Below are positions 55,497-64,000 of a stretch of 64,000 nucleotides of DNA, in pieces (the stretch's first letter is position 1; each line of letters begins with the position of its first letter). The position numbers and the translations under genes were made by a program. The notes below the pieces were generated by a model. It ran no database searches. It was not told where the DNA came from and saw nothing but the letters and a program-made list of their open reading frames with translations. Origin of the DNA: Harmonia axyridis (taxonomy: Eukaryota; Arthropoda; Insecta; Coleoptera; Coccinellidae); contig NC_059501.1 of assembly GCF_914767665.1 (NCBI RefSeq), positions 36,618,501 through 36,682,500 of the forward strand, in the 5' to 3' direction.

Positions 55497-56717
55497 TTAG
55501 GACTCTTGAATGCTTTTCTGAAAATTTCCGCTTCTTTCACTCAAAAATTTCTTATTTTTTTCAAAGTCGAATCGTTTAACACCGACATTTTTGGGCCAAA
55601 ATTCTGGTTGATACATTATATCCTTTTTTATTAATGGGGCCGTAACAAGGAATCTCTTCAATTGATCTTCATCACTTGGAATTTCTTCTACATTAGTTGT
55701 ATATTTGTCAAATCCAGGTTTTTTAGTGATATATTCAATTATTTCTTTTTCTGTCGTTACTCTGTTGACTCTGTATATATAAAGCCAGACTTTTCTTTCT
55801 CCACCAGAAAACCCATTTTTAGTTTCATCTTCACTAATTTCAGCTGTTCCTAAATTTTTTTTTGGTCTCCTCTTTTTGTATGTAACCTTTTTGAATTCCT
55901 TTTCTTGTATCTGACTTTCCAGTTTGTCTTCCACTATGTCTTGTTTGTTTATATTTGAGCGTGCATCTTTGTATTGTCGACTGTCATTTGATGTATCTTT
56001 TCTAGATGCCTGTAATGAGGATTTAGACACCTGTTGGCTCGGTGTTGTACTCATTATGCTGCTGTATGTTGCATTCTTCAATATGTTACTTGACATCTGA
56101 TTATCCGGCTTATCATCTTTCAAAATTATTGGAGTTTTTGATAATGAAATATTTTCTCGTTTTTCGATGTTAATAGTAGGACGATTTTTTTCTTGATTGC
56201 TGTTTATATTAACTATTGGAATTTCAGTCTGCATTTGTGTTATTCTTTCCATCAAAAATCTATTATTCTCTCTGAGAATTAGGTTCTTATCATTCATTTC
56301 ATTTAAAAGCCGTTCTTTGTTTTCTTTTTGTTCATTCAATAAATATTTCAAGTGATTTATTTCAGCCTGGAGTATCTGTTTTTCATACCTCATTTTGATG
56401 TTTTCTTCTTTGAGTCGGATGTTTACTGATTGGTTCGATTCAATCTCATTTTCTCGGCCTCCGTTGGAATTATATATTAGTTCCTCCATTTCACAGCATT
56501 TCACATACGTTGCGTCCAGGAATGACAGACCTGTTTTGTTTACTAGTTTTCTCGCACAAGAATCGTGATATGCACCACCACAATTTTTGCATATTAATGT
56601 TGAGCATGTTTTCTTTGTACAACACTTGAAGAATTTGTAAATTTTTGTATTTTTCACTTCAGAATCAGCACTTATATCAGAGCACTGATCATTCACGTCA
56701 TCTACACTTTCCGCCAT
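55497..56717 (-). CDS. LINE ORF1, zinc-finger and RNA-binding-like protein
   Basis: About 406 residues from MAESVDDVNDQC. Residues about 28-55 form a PHD-like cysteine cluster (CCTKKTCSTLICKNCGGAYH, DSCARKL). About 95-165 is a coiled coil (NIRLKEENIKMRYEKQILQA). A Ser/Thr-rich linker follows, then a C-terminal segment (VWLYIYRVNRVTTEKEIIEY and PEFWPKNVGVKRFDFEK) like the RRM-type end of insect CR1/Jockey ORF1 proteins. The role would be RNA binding and particle formation. The open frame extends 20 codons further upstream, but those codons lie in the foldback arm, so I chose the Met at 56717. Confidence 0.85.
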   Translation of the reverse strand: MAESVDDVNDQCSDISADSEVKNTKIYKFFKCCTKKTCSTLICKNCGGAYHDSCARKLVNKTGLSFLDATYVKCCEMEELIYNSNGGRENEIESNQSVNIRLKEENIKMRYEKQILQAEINHLKYLLNEQKENKERLLNEMNDKNLILRENNRFLMERITQMQTEIPIVNINSNQEKNRPTINIEKRENISLSKTPIILKDDKPDNQMSSNILKNATYSSIMSTTPSQQVSKSSLQASRKDTSNDSRQYKDARSNINKQDIVEDKLESQIQEKEFKKVTYKKRRPKKNLGTAEISEDETKNGFSGGERKVWLYIYRVNRVTTEKEIIEYITKKPGFDKYTTNVEEIPSDEDQLKRFLVTAPLIKKDIMYQPEFWPKNVGVKRFDFEKNKKFLSERSGNFQKSIQES

Positions 56718-57298
56718 CTTGAGATAGGTATAGGGACGTGAATAGAAAAATTGTAGAGTGTGTTGTACTGATTCCAAAAATTGAAAAATATACTAGGTGT
56801 CTAATTCGAAAAAATAGACTTAATCACAATTTTGTAACTTGGCAAATGATGAATTTTTTTGGTCCGTCCTGTATTATTGACAACCATAATTCAAAAGCAG
56901 TGACACAGATCAGATCAATATCTAACGACTTGCAAAATTTCTGACTTAAATCTCAAATATTGAGCGAACTAGAGTCATTTTCGTAATACGCCAATTTGAT
57001 CTAAAATTTCGAAAAATAATTAATAACTCAGAAACCGTTGAAGATAGGGACGGAAAAGTAAGAGTGAATAGATTTGATATTTTATGGAGTATCATAAAAA
57101 AATAGAAATACCGGATGTCCTATTCAAAATAACAAAGTTGTTGCCAAATTGTCGTACATCCGGCAACACTGGAAATGTGAAATTATTTTAAAAATGTACC
57201 TTATATGGCCAAATATCTATCCACAAAATTTGAAATTTTTACTATCAATAGTTTTCATAATAATCTAATAGGCCACTCACCTTGGGACACCCGATATA

Positions 57299-57450
57299 GA
57301 GGCAAAAAGTATTGATTCCTGAGGTTGATAATGGAGTGCGAAATTGACGGCAAGAGAGGCACTGGTAGGAGACATGGTTAAAAAATTTGAGAGATTGGAT
57401 TGGTCTAAGTTCAGATTTATTGGTGAGAATTGATAATTATTCAGGGTAGA
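57299..57450 (+). pseudogene. Decayed LINE reverse transcriptase, right part
   Basis: The plus strand continues the gene interrupted at 51705: KKY, FLRLIMECEIDGKRGTGRRH, then a broken LRDW-like segment (EIGLV, SSDLLVRI). Order and spacing match the left part, confirming one split gene. Confidence 0.75.
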
Positions 57451-58100
57451 GAAAACTTACTCAAAGGATTAATGTTACACATTTGAAAAAAGTTTTGTAA
57501 CAGATACCTACTGTTTATATAAATATGAAAATGCTACGCCGATGGACCACTCATTTTGAAATCATAGACAACAATTCCAATTGACATCTTCACGACAAAT
57601 TCATTCTTTTTTATGTATTCTACCGACTTCAAACGGTCGTTTCAGCCATTTCAGAGAATAAATATGGTTTCTCAATAAGACTGCTTCGGCCAGAAATTCT
57701 TTTTCAATGTCTTGTGAGATGACTTTTTCCACGAATTTTCTGTCTCGAATGTCATTTACATTTCAAATGATAGTGTTGATTAATTTGCATTAGTTCTGGC
57801 AAGAATCGGAAAATAGAGAAACATTGTCAACATCTTTCACTTCGGACCGATGCGATGCGTGATTATATTGTGCCAACTCAACTAGAATGAAAATTTAAAT
57901 GATTGGTCCAATTGGATGATGAATTTTCGATACATTCACAATTGTATGTTGATGATTCATCATTTTTTTGTGATGGGTAGATATGCAGACATCTAGGTTT
58001 GCTCCAGCAGTGAGTGCTGGTCGTTTTTGACATATCCAAATAGTCATGAACCAAGCTTAGACACATGATAAACTAAAATGTTTTAACATTTGATGATTTT
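57451..58100. other. Intronic stretch without recognised gene
   Basis: AT-rich, no motif. Its last part may hold the 5' end of the following mariner. Confidence 0.4.
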
Positions 58101-58103
58101 GTT

Positions 58104-59340
58104 TTGTCTGCATCAACATTCGGTTGTGTTAATATGTCAGATTTTGTGCCAAATAATCGTCATTTGCGGAAATTCTTGATCTTTTTTCATTCAAAGAAAA
58201 GGGCCGCTGAAACGCTTCGAGAGCTCCAAAAAAATTACGGAGATGATGCTTTAAGTGATACAACTTGCCGTGATTGGTTTCGTTGCTTCAAAGACAGTGT
58301 TTTCGATGTTGACGAATGTTACAGCGAATTGAAGGTTTTGCTCGATGAGGATTCGTGCAAAAAGTGAAAAAAATTCTTCTTCAGCATGAGTTTCACCAAT
58401 CCATTTTCAAGCGACTCCATGCGTTGGGAATGATTTTTGGGCTACCACGTTTTCGTGGCGATTATTAAAATACTGTTGGACGACAGACGATCTTTATTGT
58501 GGTACAGCACTTGGCAACATCCTTAAAGACACTACTAACTCAACTGGTCAACACCTCGTAACTTAATTCACTGAACTCTCCTCTTCCCAGTTTTATACCT
58601 GAGTTACAAACATAAAATTCTATTGTACACCGTGAATTTCTTCTTCCTTTTCTTATTCTCTAAGTTGTATGCCTTTGCAATGGTATTAAGGCACCTGTAC
58701 ACTAATTAGGGTAGAGGAAAGATATTCTCTATTGTATCTTTCTGAGAACTTTATGAATGAGAAAGTTGTATGTGACGACAAACTCGGCTAGACACAGACA
58801 TTATGTCTAATTGCTTTTTGTCGCTATAGATTCAAGAACAGGGAACTTGAGCTTCTTATGAATAGAAGCCAAGGGACGTCGAATGCTGTTTTTTCGCCTG
58901 TGACCAACTGCCTTCATTGCATCGCGACAGTTGAAAGCGGAATTATTACAGCAACCCAAATATAAAAAAGTCATGGGGACTGCCCGGTAATGCTTTTACG
59001 TCGTCACCTATACGAATAGTCACGATGCTGTTGTTGGAACCAAGTGAAATCATTACTGGGAAACGGTATCGACTTCAAATGATGCGATTGATAACCTATC
59101 TCAAATGGGAGGTCCTACCCCATCTACCGTATTCTCCAGATCTTGAAAAATCAAATCATTACTTTTTCTGGTTAATGACCCATGGTCTGGCTCGTCAGCA
59201 GCTCGACTCATATGAAGACATCAAAAAATGGCTTGATTATAGTATAGCCTCAGAAGATGAACACTTTTACCGTAAGAATATTTTAATTAATGATGGGCAA
59301 TACTTTGAATGATTCATCTGCAACCATTTTTCACAATAAA
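58104..59340 (+). pseudogene. Decayed mariner, interrupted by a repeat
   Basis: It begins near MSDFVPNNRHLRKFLIFFHS with KKRAAETLRELQKNYGDDAL and TCRDWFRCFKDSVFDVDE (the HTH region). The gene breaks at GMI (58435), resumes with IQEQGT at 58829, and continues as KPRDVECCFFACDQL, YNYSNPKI, RYRLQMMRL, then LKWEVLPHLPYSPDLEKSNH, HGLARQQLDSYEDIKKWL and DGQYFE. The segment with the second catalytic Asp (HDNARPH) is deleted between RLQMMRL and YLKWEVL, and the third Asp position reads Asn. Same subfamily as the copy at 13.2-14.3 kb. Confidence 0.85.
58436..58828. mobile_element. Roughly 390-bp repeat, copy 2 (probable solo LTR) inside the mariner
   Basis: Matches 49039-49482. It is bracketed by GATT (58432-58435 and 58829-58832), and removing it with one GATT restores the mariner reading ATGATTCAAGAACAGGG. 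This fixes both element borders to within a base or two and gives a 4-bp target duplication. Confidence 0.85.
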
Positions 59341-59585
59341 GTTGCATTTTCAAGAAATATGGCGGCAACTTAGTTGCGCACCTCATATCACAGAAAAAGA
59401 CACTGGGTATGCCCGATGTTTGTTTTGACATTCATGTGGATTACCAAATCAACTGATAAGTTCTTCCTATCTGTTGCACAAGACGATCTTAACCACATAT
59501 TAGTTTCTTGTCACATAAAGTCTATTCGTTCACAAATGTAAGGGAATAATTTCTAATTTCGAGCAGATTATTCATAAATTCTTAC

Positions 59586-59803
59586 CTTATTTCCTACGTC
59601 TAAGGCTCTATACACTGATTCACTCATTCCGTGATGTTCTAAGGCCAAAAACATGGTATTTAAAATAATGCACACGGTAATCACTAATTCGAATAACGGA
59701 TCTTTTACGATACGATATAACACTTGTTGAAACTGCAACCAACCCCTGTAGTCCATACAACACCTCTCACAACTCTTACAATTTCTATCAGGCATCTGAT
59801 CAT
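59586..59803 (-). CDS. NaCP60E: NaCP60E exon: domain II S1 and entry to S2
   Basis: The exon is 218 bp, with an acceptor CAG before 59803 and a donor GTAAGA after AAG at 59586. It opens with a Cys-rich cytoplasmic segment (MPDRNCKSCERCC). The amphipathic stretch WLQFQQVLYRIVKDPLFE follows, then the S1 helix ELVITVCIILNTMFLALE. The exon ends with the extracellular S1-S2 loop HHGMSESVYRALDVGNK. Sodium-channel family proteins have exactly this order at the start of domain II. The start shown is a splice acceptor, not a translation start; the internal Met is not an initiator. It ends in phase 0, matching the next exon. Confidence 0.95.
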
Positions 59804-59849
59804 CTGAAAAAGAATATTATGGATTGAAGAATGCAGTTATGTGTTCCGG

Positions 59850-60892
59850 GTATTTCATCATAAACTGGACAAACATATAATATGTCATGTAGATGGCATC
59901 CGTAAAATCATTTCTGCTTTATGATATCCTGTTTTTGAAGCATAATCAAGTCAAGATTTCTGGTCTCATCGAAGTATTTTTGAGTGGTCAATTAAGAAAA
60001 GGTGGAGAACCCTGAGAAAAATTTCAAAACGGCAGAAAATCTGCAAGGTCGTGTTTTTTTTTTTGATTGCCAAATTCTAAATCATTTTCTGAATGAACTC
60101 AATTTCTGTGAGAACTTCTTATAAATCGAATAATTTTTTTTTATGTCTAATGCGAAAAAAAATCACCTCAAATTGATGAAATGTTTAACGATTTTACTTT
60201 TCTATATATCTAACAAGAATATGATGAAAGAACGGAAAAGCATCAAACTCTTTCTTCATTAAAGTCATCCAAATTTCTCTTTCGGTCCTCTTATATAATT
60301 GAAAAAAAAAACTAGTAGGGCTATGGGGACTAAAATTTTAAAATGGGTTCTTGAAACTGTGATTTGAATGAATCTCTGTTAGAAGTCAAACTCTCGACCT
60401 TGAGCCATGAGGTATAACCTGTGGAATGTAAATTTGAACTAATCCAAGGATATTTGATTATAGGACCGAAGGAGAAATTTGGTTGTCTTTAATGAAGGAA
60501 CCGTATGATGTGTTTCGATTCTGTTTTAATATTCTTGTTAGGTATGAAGAAAAGTACAATTGTGAAATGTTTCATCATTTTCGGTTTTTCACTGTAGGAA
60601 TGTGAAAAAAAAATTGTTGAATGAAATACAATTTGGTCATCGAAAAAAATCACAGGAATATTTTTTTCAGGGTCCTTCACCTTTTCTGAATTAAGCACCC
60701 AAAAATACTTTGATGTGACCAGAAACCGTAATTTCAAAGATTATACATAACTTATCCCACTCAATAGAATATTGCTCAGGCATGACTATGTCGCCTATGC
60801 TTCGAAAACGAAATATATGTATGCCATAATAAAATGATCCTCTCGGTGTCATTACACGATTATACATGTTTGTCCAGTTTATGATGAAACAC
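59850..60892. mobile_element. Foldback element filling a channel intron
   Basis: The outer ends TATTTCATCATAAACTGGAC and GTCCAGTTTATGATGAAACA are inverted. Pairing continues inward through TTTCTGGTC, GAAAAGGTG and CCCTGA blocks to AAATTTCTCTTTCGGTCCT near 60270-60290 and AGGACCGAAGGAGAAATTT near 60461-60479. The arms are about 440 bp with perhaps 80 percent identity by eye, and the loop is about 170 bp. No coding capacity; the 82-codon minus ORF at 60489-60737 is part of the arm. It occupies nearly all of the 1141-bp intron. Confidence 0.8.
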
Positions 60893-60944
60893 GTATATAG
60901 CTACCACAATTTGATTTTGTCCTTCATATAGAGAAAAAACTCAC

Positions 60945-61089
60945 CAATTACAACAATATGTGAAAGATAATCAGGTGGAAGTGTGTACATGTTATGTTTT
61001 TTCTTCCTACAACTTCCAACTCCGTTACATTTGATGACTTTTATTTCCTTCGGACTGAGTGTGACGGCCACAGGAGTTTGTTGTATTTT
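60945..61089 (-). CDS. NaCP60E: NaCP60E exon: end of domain I-II linker
   Basis: An acceptor CAG precedes 61089 and a donor GTGAGT follows 60945. The 145 bases read in frame as about 48 residues beginning KIQQTPVAV and ending YLSHIVVI. This is the cytoplasmic linker just before domain II. It is rich in lysine, has CNGVGSCRKKK in its middle and has no membrane segment. The last base (phase 1) joins AT of the next exon to make Asp. Identity rests on the in-frame junction with the next exon and on the TLPPDYLSHIVVIDD string that I associate with insect DSC1 channels. Upstream linker and domain I exons are not visible in the remaining 2.9 kb. Confidence 0.85.
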
Positions 61090-63675
61090 CTGTAAATAAA
61101 ATAGATTAGGTACATATGGAGGTACTAAGAAAAAAGCTGGTTGAATTAATTATACCGAATCAGTACTAAGCGGCGCGAGCTGGAAAAAACCTGAAAAAGA
61201 TGATACAAGCAATGACTTGGAGTTAGGAGCTTTCGAGCATTTTTTCACTCGTGCGCAATTTGCAATGTTGGAGTTCACAGAACTATAAGAAAGTATCTGT
61301 TTTCCTAAGGCAGTAGCTGGCGCATAAATGAACCAGCGCTCAAAACTACTGACAGGTCATTGCTTTTCTCATATGTTTTTCAATATTCTACTTAGATTTT
61401 CTATGATTCTGATAGAGCGATTTACATATATGATGCAAAATTTTGCATAATGCTTGAAATTTTCATTTACTGTCGAAACGTTAATTTAATGAGAATATTA
61501 GGTTTTAATGTTATTATCGACACAAAATTCTGACCGAAGCTTGAAATAGCTATTCTCAATAAACATGCAAAATCTTATTTTTATCAGATCACTATTAATT
61601 ATTTTCTTGAAATATTTTTATTGAATTTACGGATCCGATGAGATGATCATATTGAATTGTACTTGTAGCTCGAACAAGTTATTCAACATCAACTTTCAAA
61701 ATCTCAACTCCGTCAGTTCTGTTGTCTTGGAAATATAGTGTATTTCCTTTCGCTATTTTTCTTTAATTTTTTATAGATCTTGTTACACTATCAACATGAT
61801 ATTTCGGACGAGAATTGTCATCTTTAATTTGAACGCTACCAAAGCTTTCAAAGGATAAAATTATTCTGACAGTTCGATAGCCACCAATTAATTTGTCCAA
61901 GTCACAACGCAAGAGTCACATGATATATCAAAACGACTTTTTCAGACCGTGTTTTTCTATAACACATTGAATAAATAAAAAAAAATGAATAAATTTATTG
62001 AAATTGAACGGAGTACACGACAGAAAGTGATTTATCACTCAAAGATTTTTTTATCTTTTGGACTATCTGAAAACTCTGGTTTATGGATAAGAAATTGATG
62101 AAGTGACGAAAATTAATGAATTAAGGTTCAAAATAATTCAACTTTGAGCCAAAATAGCAACTATGCCGATTCTGTTCAGATATATAAGATTATCATAAGA
62201 GATTTTGCTACTGTTTAGCTCAACAAGGTGGATTATTCGAACATTTGATTTGAATTTGTCTACCCTCGATTTAGCCTTTTTCAGAATTTGTTTCTATTCT
62301 TCATTGTAATTCTGTCATATGATTTATTTAATTGTCGAATCAGTTATCATGAAAAGCAACCTAACAACTCATTTAAAGGAGAAATTTCCAATAACATTCA
62401 TTATCGCAAATAAATTCCTCGCATGAAATAAAATGAAATTTTCGTATTTATTTTCAACCCATCCTACGGTTGGAGAGCGACTTATATTCGACATCGAATA
62501 TCTAGCTACATTTTTACCATCCCCACTTCGCCATCGAAAAAGAACACTCGTTTATTCGATATCGTATCAAGCAGATTTTTTTATTGTTGCTCTGTTCCCT
62601 TGGACTATGAGAGTATTGTCTCCAATAACGACGTCGGCTATTCCCCTCAAAAAATTTCAACCAATCATATTAACGCATATGATACCAATCACTTAGCAAG
62701 GAACCAATATTTTGAATATCAATGCAGCGTGAAAATATTCGGGTATTTGCACGTTTGCTTAAGGTAAATATTTTTTTGACGTTTCAACCATCGAACATAT
62801 TCGGGATGATTGTCAAAAATATCATATTCATTTAAATTACAGTTAGTTTTCAACAATTAAAATTGGGTGAAATTTCATTCGTTTTTCACTCGGTCTTTCA
62901 TATACTCCTCGTGCTTGCCAAATTATCGAATATTCTCCCTCCTGCAATTCGTGCAGTCAGAAATATATTCGATTACACTCGGGATATAACTACTGAATAT
63001 CCTATCTTTCAGAATATATTTTCCAAACCTGACCATATATAGCTTCATCACACTCATCATAAAAACATATCAATTTATTGGCGATGAACATTTTCATCAG
63101 TTACAACACAATTCAAAAGCCATTCTGAAAATATCTTCAATTTACATAAACTGAGATACATCTATTGTTCCTATCAACGAACGGCGTAATGAAATCAGTA
63201 TTTCATTTTTTCAGACCGGCAAACTTTTATGAACATTTTTAGTGAGGGGGATAAAAAAGGAATCAAAAGTTTAACGACACTCATCCATTCAAACTAATTC
63301 CTAATATTTTCATTGTAAAAAAATATAATAAAAAGTTTAAGTGGGAAAGTTGGAAAAATATTATGAGTTGCGATTTCGGCGATTTCGCTTATTCTTTCGT
63401 GGAACGTGGAAGAACCTCTCTATAGTCTGTATAGTTGTTAACCATTGATTCGAAAAAGTCAAGTGAAAAAATTTCAAGTATCTGGGTGAAATTTGTAATG
63501 AACAAATAAACATCCGAAGAAATTAGTTGAAAGAAATTTTTGTCTCATGATCTTTTCATAGGTATTTTATTTGAAATCATTCATTGATTGATTCCATCTA
63601 CTGAATGAATTGGAACAATATCGATCAAAGTGATTAGTTATATTCAAAAAGTTACTATGTAAATCTTTTCATTAG
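61090..63675. other. Intronic stretch without recognised gene
   Basis: AT-rich. It contains the short repeat shared with 29989-30045 (at 61975-62030). The 87-codon plus ORF at 62433-62696 has no recognised motif. Confidence 0.45.
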
Positions 63676-63784
63676 ACCTACATCGTCTATCATGAGTGGT
63701 TGGCCGTAGCCTTGTGTGCCATGAATGCTGGTCATCCAGATCCTTCAGAAAAGTTGATTGTTATGTATCCTGAGACTGTTGGAG
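63676..63784 (+). CDS. Exon-like ORF of unknown protein
   Basis: Between an in-frame TAG that is also a TTTCATTAG acceptor and a GGAG/GTATAG donor, the plus strand encodes TYIVYHEWLAVALCAMNAGH followed by PDPSEKLIVMYPETVGG. The composition is protein-like and not AT-biased (CTG/GCC/GTC codons). It is on the opposite strand to the channel gene. I do not recognise the family. It could be an exon of a nested gene, or a fragment of a repeat; only 117 bases are open. Confidence 0.3.
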
Positions 63785-64000
63785 GTATAGTGTGATTCAT
63801 GAATATTGGCCTAAATTTCTTATATCCATAACCTAAGAATAAGCAATCCGATTTTGTTTAAATTTTGTGGGTTTGCCCACTTCATAGAATCCTTCAAAAT
63901 GTTTTATGTAATTTCAATATTTTCAGTTCTGACTCATCATGAAAATCAAAGAAGCATGTTTTGGTTGTAGCATTGCATTAATTTTACGCATTTTCCTCAA

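Larger units (their letters stand above)
52525..56719 (-). mobile_element. Nearly full-length CR1-like LINE with (TATC)n tail
   Basis: On the minus strand the element starts at the ORF1 initiator, runs through ORF1 (56717-55497), endonuclease and reverse transcriptase (55470-52629), and ends with AATAAAG and (TATC)n at about 52555-52525. The target word TATCTCAA of the foldback arm is found on both sides, giving a target duplication merged with the tail. ORF1 and ORF2 are about 26 bp apart. The only break seen in ORF2 is at an A11 run. Confidence 0.9.
51708..57298. mobile_element. Long palindromic foldback element, split by a nested LINE
   Basis: The left arm 51708-52311 is about 604 bp. The right arm is 52500-52524 plus 56720-57298, also about 604 bp, and they are near-perfect reverse complements, starting ATATCGGGTGTCCCAAGG at both outer ends. 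Between the arms lies a 188-bp loop (52312-52499). A CR1-like LINE (52525-56719) is inserted in the right arm. No transposase gene is present. The outer flanks are two halves of one decayed LINE, so the insertion point is certain; the short target duplication is TA-rich and cannot be fixed exactly. Confidence 0.9.
2200..61089 (-). other. NaCP60E: Partial gene: DSC1/NaCP60E-type voltage-gated cation channel (six exons)
   Basis: The gene spans about 59 kb on the minus strand and is incomplete at both ends. Six exons splice in frame (phases 1, 0, 0, 2, 0) to about 320 codons: the end of the domain I-II linker, then S1 to S6 of domain II. The protein is a plasma-membrane, four-domain voltage-gated channel. 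In insects this subfamily is the relative of para whose Drosophila and cockroach members (DSC1, BSC1) are described as calcium-preferring and neuronal; that is family knowledge. Assignment to NaCP60E rather than para rests on the linker string ending LSHIVVIDDQMPDRNC and on the S6 string VMGNFMVLNLFLALLL, both unlike para. Introns are about 1.1, 12.2, 12.7, 25.6 and 6.3 kb and full of transposons. Domain I lies beyond 64000 and domains III-IV lie below position 1. Confidence 0.92.

Noticed and set aside
62433..62696. 87-codon plus ORF near the right end
   Set aside because: No motif, and no splice context with the channel gene, which is on the other strand.

Overview
This is a nuclear stretch of an AT-rich insect genome. 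Almost everything in it lies inside one very large gene on the minus strand. Six exons join in frame into the domain I-II linker plus all of domain II of a DSC1-type four-domain cation channel (Drosophila NaCP60E, a relative of the para sodium channel). They lie at 61089-60945, 59803-59586, 47379-47209, 34552-34359, 8765-8660 and 2325-2200. They supply 960 coding bases with consistent splice phases and GT/AG borders. The gene runs off the window at both ends. The channel subfamily is insect-specific as far as I know; a beetle is plausible, but I cannot name the species from sequence alone.

The introns, 1 to 26 kb long, are loaded with transposable elements. In the domain II S6 to pore-loop intron (2.3-8.7 kb) there is a solo LTR with a 4-bp target duplication, a LINE 3' end, a decayed mariner-like copy and a possible second solo LTR. 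The 26-kb intron (8.8-34.4 kb) holds decayed Copia, mariner, LINE and Tc1 copies and several miniature inverted-repeat elements. It also holds a hAT-type element (22413-28171, 8-bp target duplication) that has swallowed a young LTR retrotransposon, whose only ORF joins a Gag-like coiled coil to the integrase tail. The 34.6-47.2 kb intron holds a mariner with clear ends (36850-38140) and a full-length Dong/R4-like retrotransposon with an uninterrupted 1268-codon ORF in a TAA repeat, followed by a truncated second copy.

The 47.4-59.6 kb intron is a multi-layer nest. A decayed LINE is split by a long palindromic foldback element (51708-57298). That element is itself split by a nearly intact CR1-like LINE with a zinc-finger ORF1 and an endonuclease plus reverse transcriptase. 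Next to it lie a deleted Tc1, a mariner interrupted by a roughly 400-bp repeat, and a second copy of that repeat. Nearly the whole 1.1-kb intron between 59803 and 60945 is another foldback, so the channel pre-mRNA should carry a long hairpin there.

I found no tRNA, rRNA, CRISPR, operon or prokaryotic feature. Apart from one unrecognised exon-like ORF near 63.7 kb, I see no second host gene.
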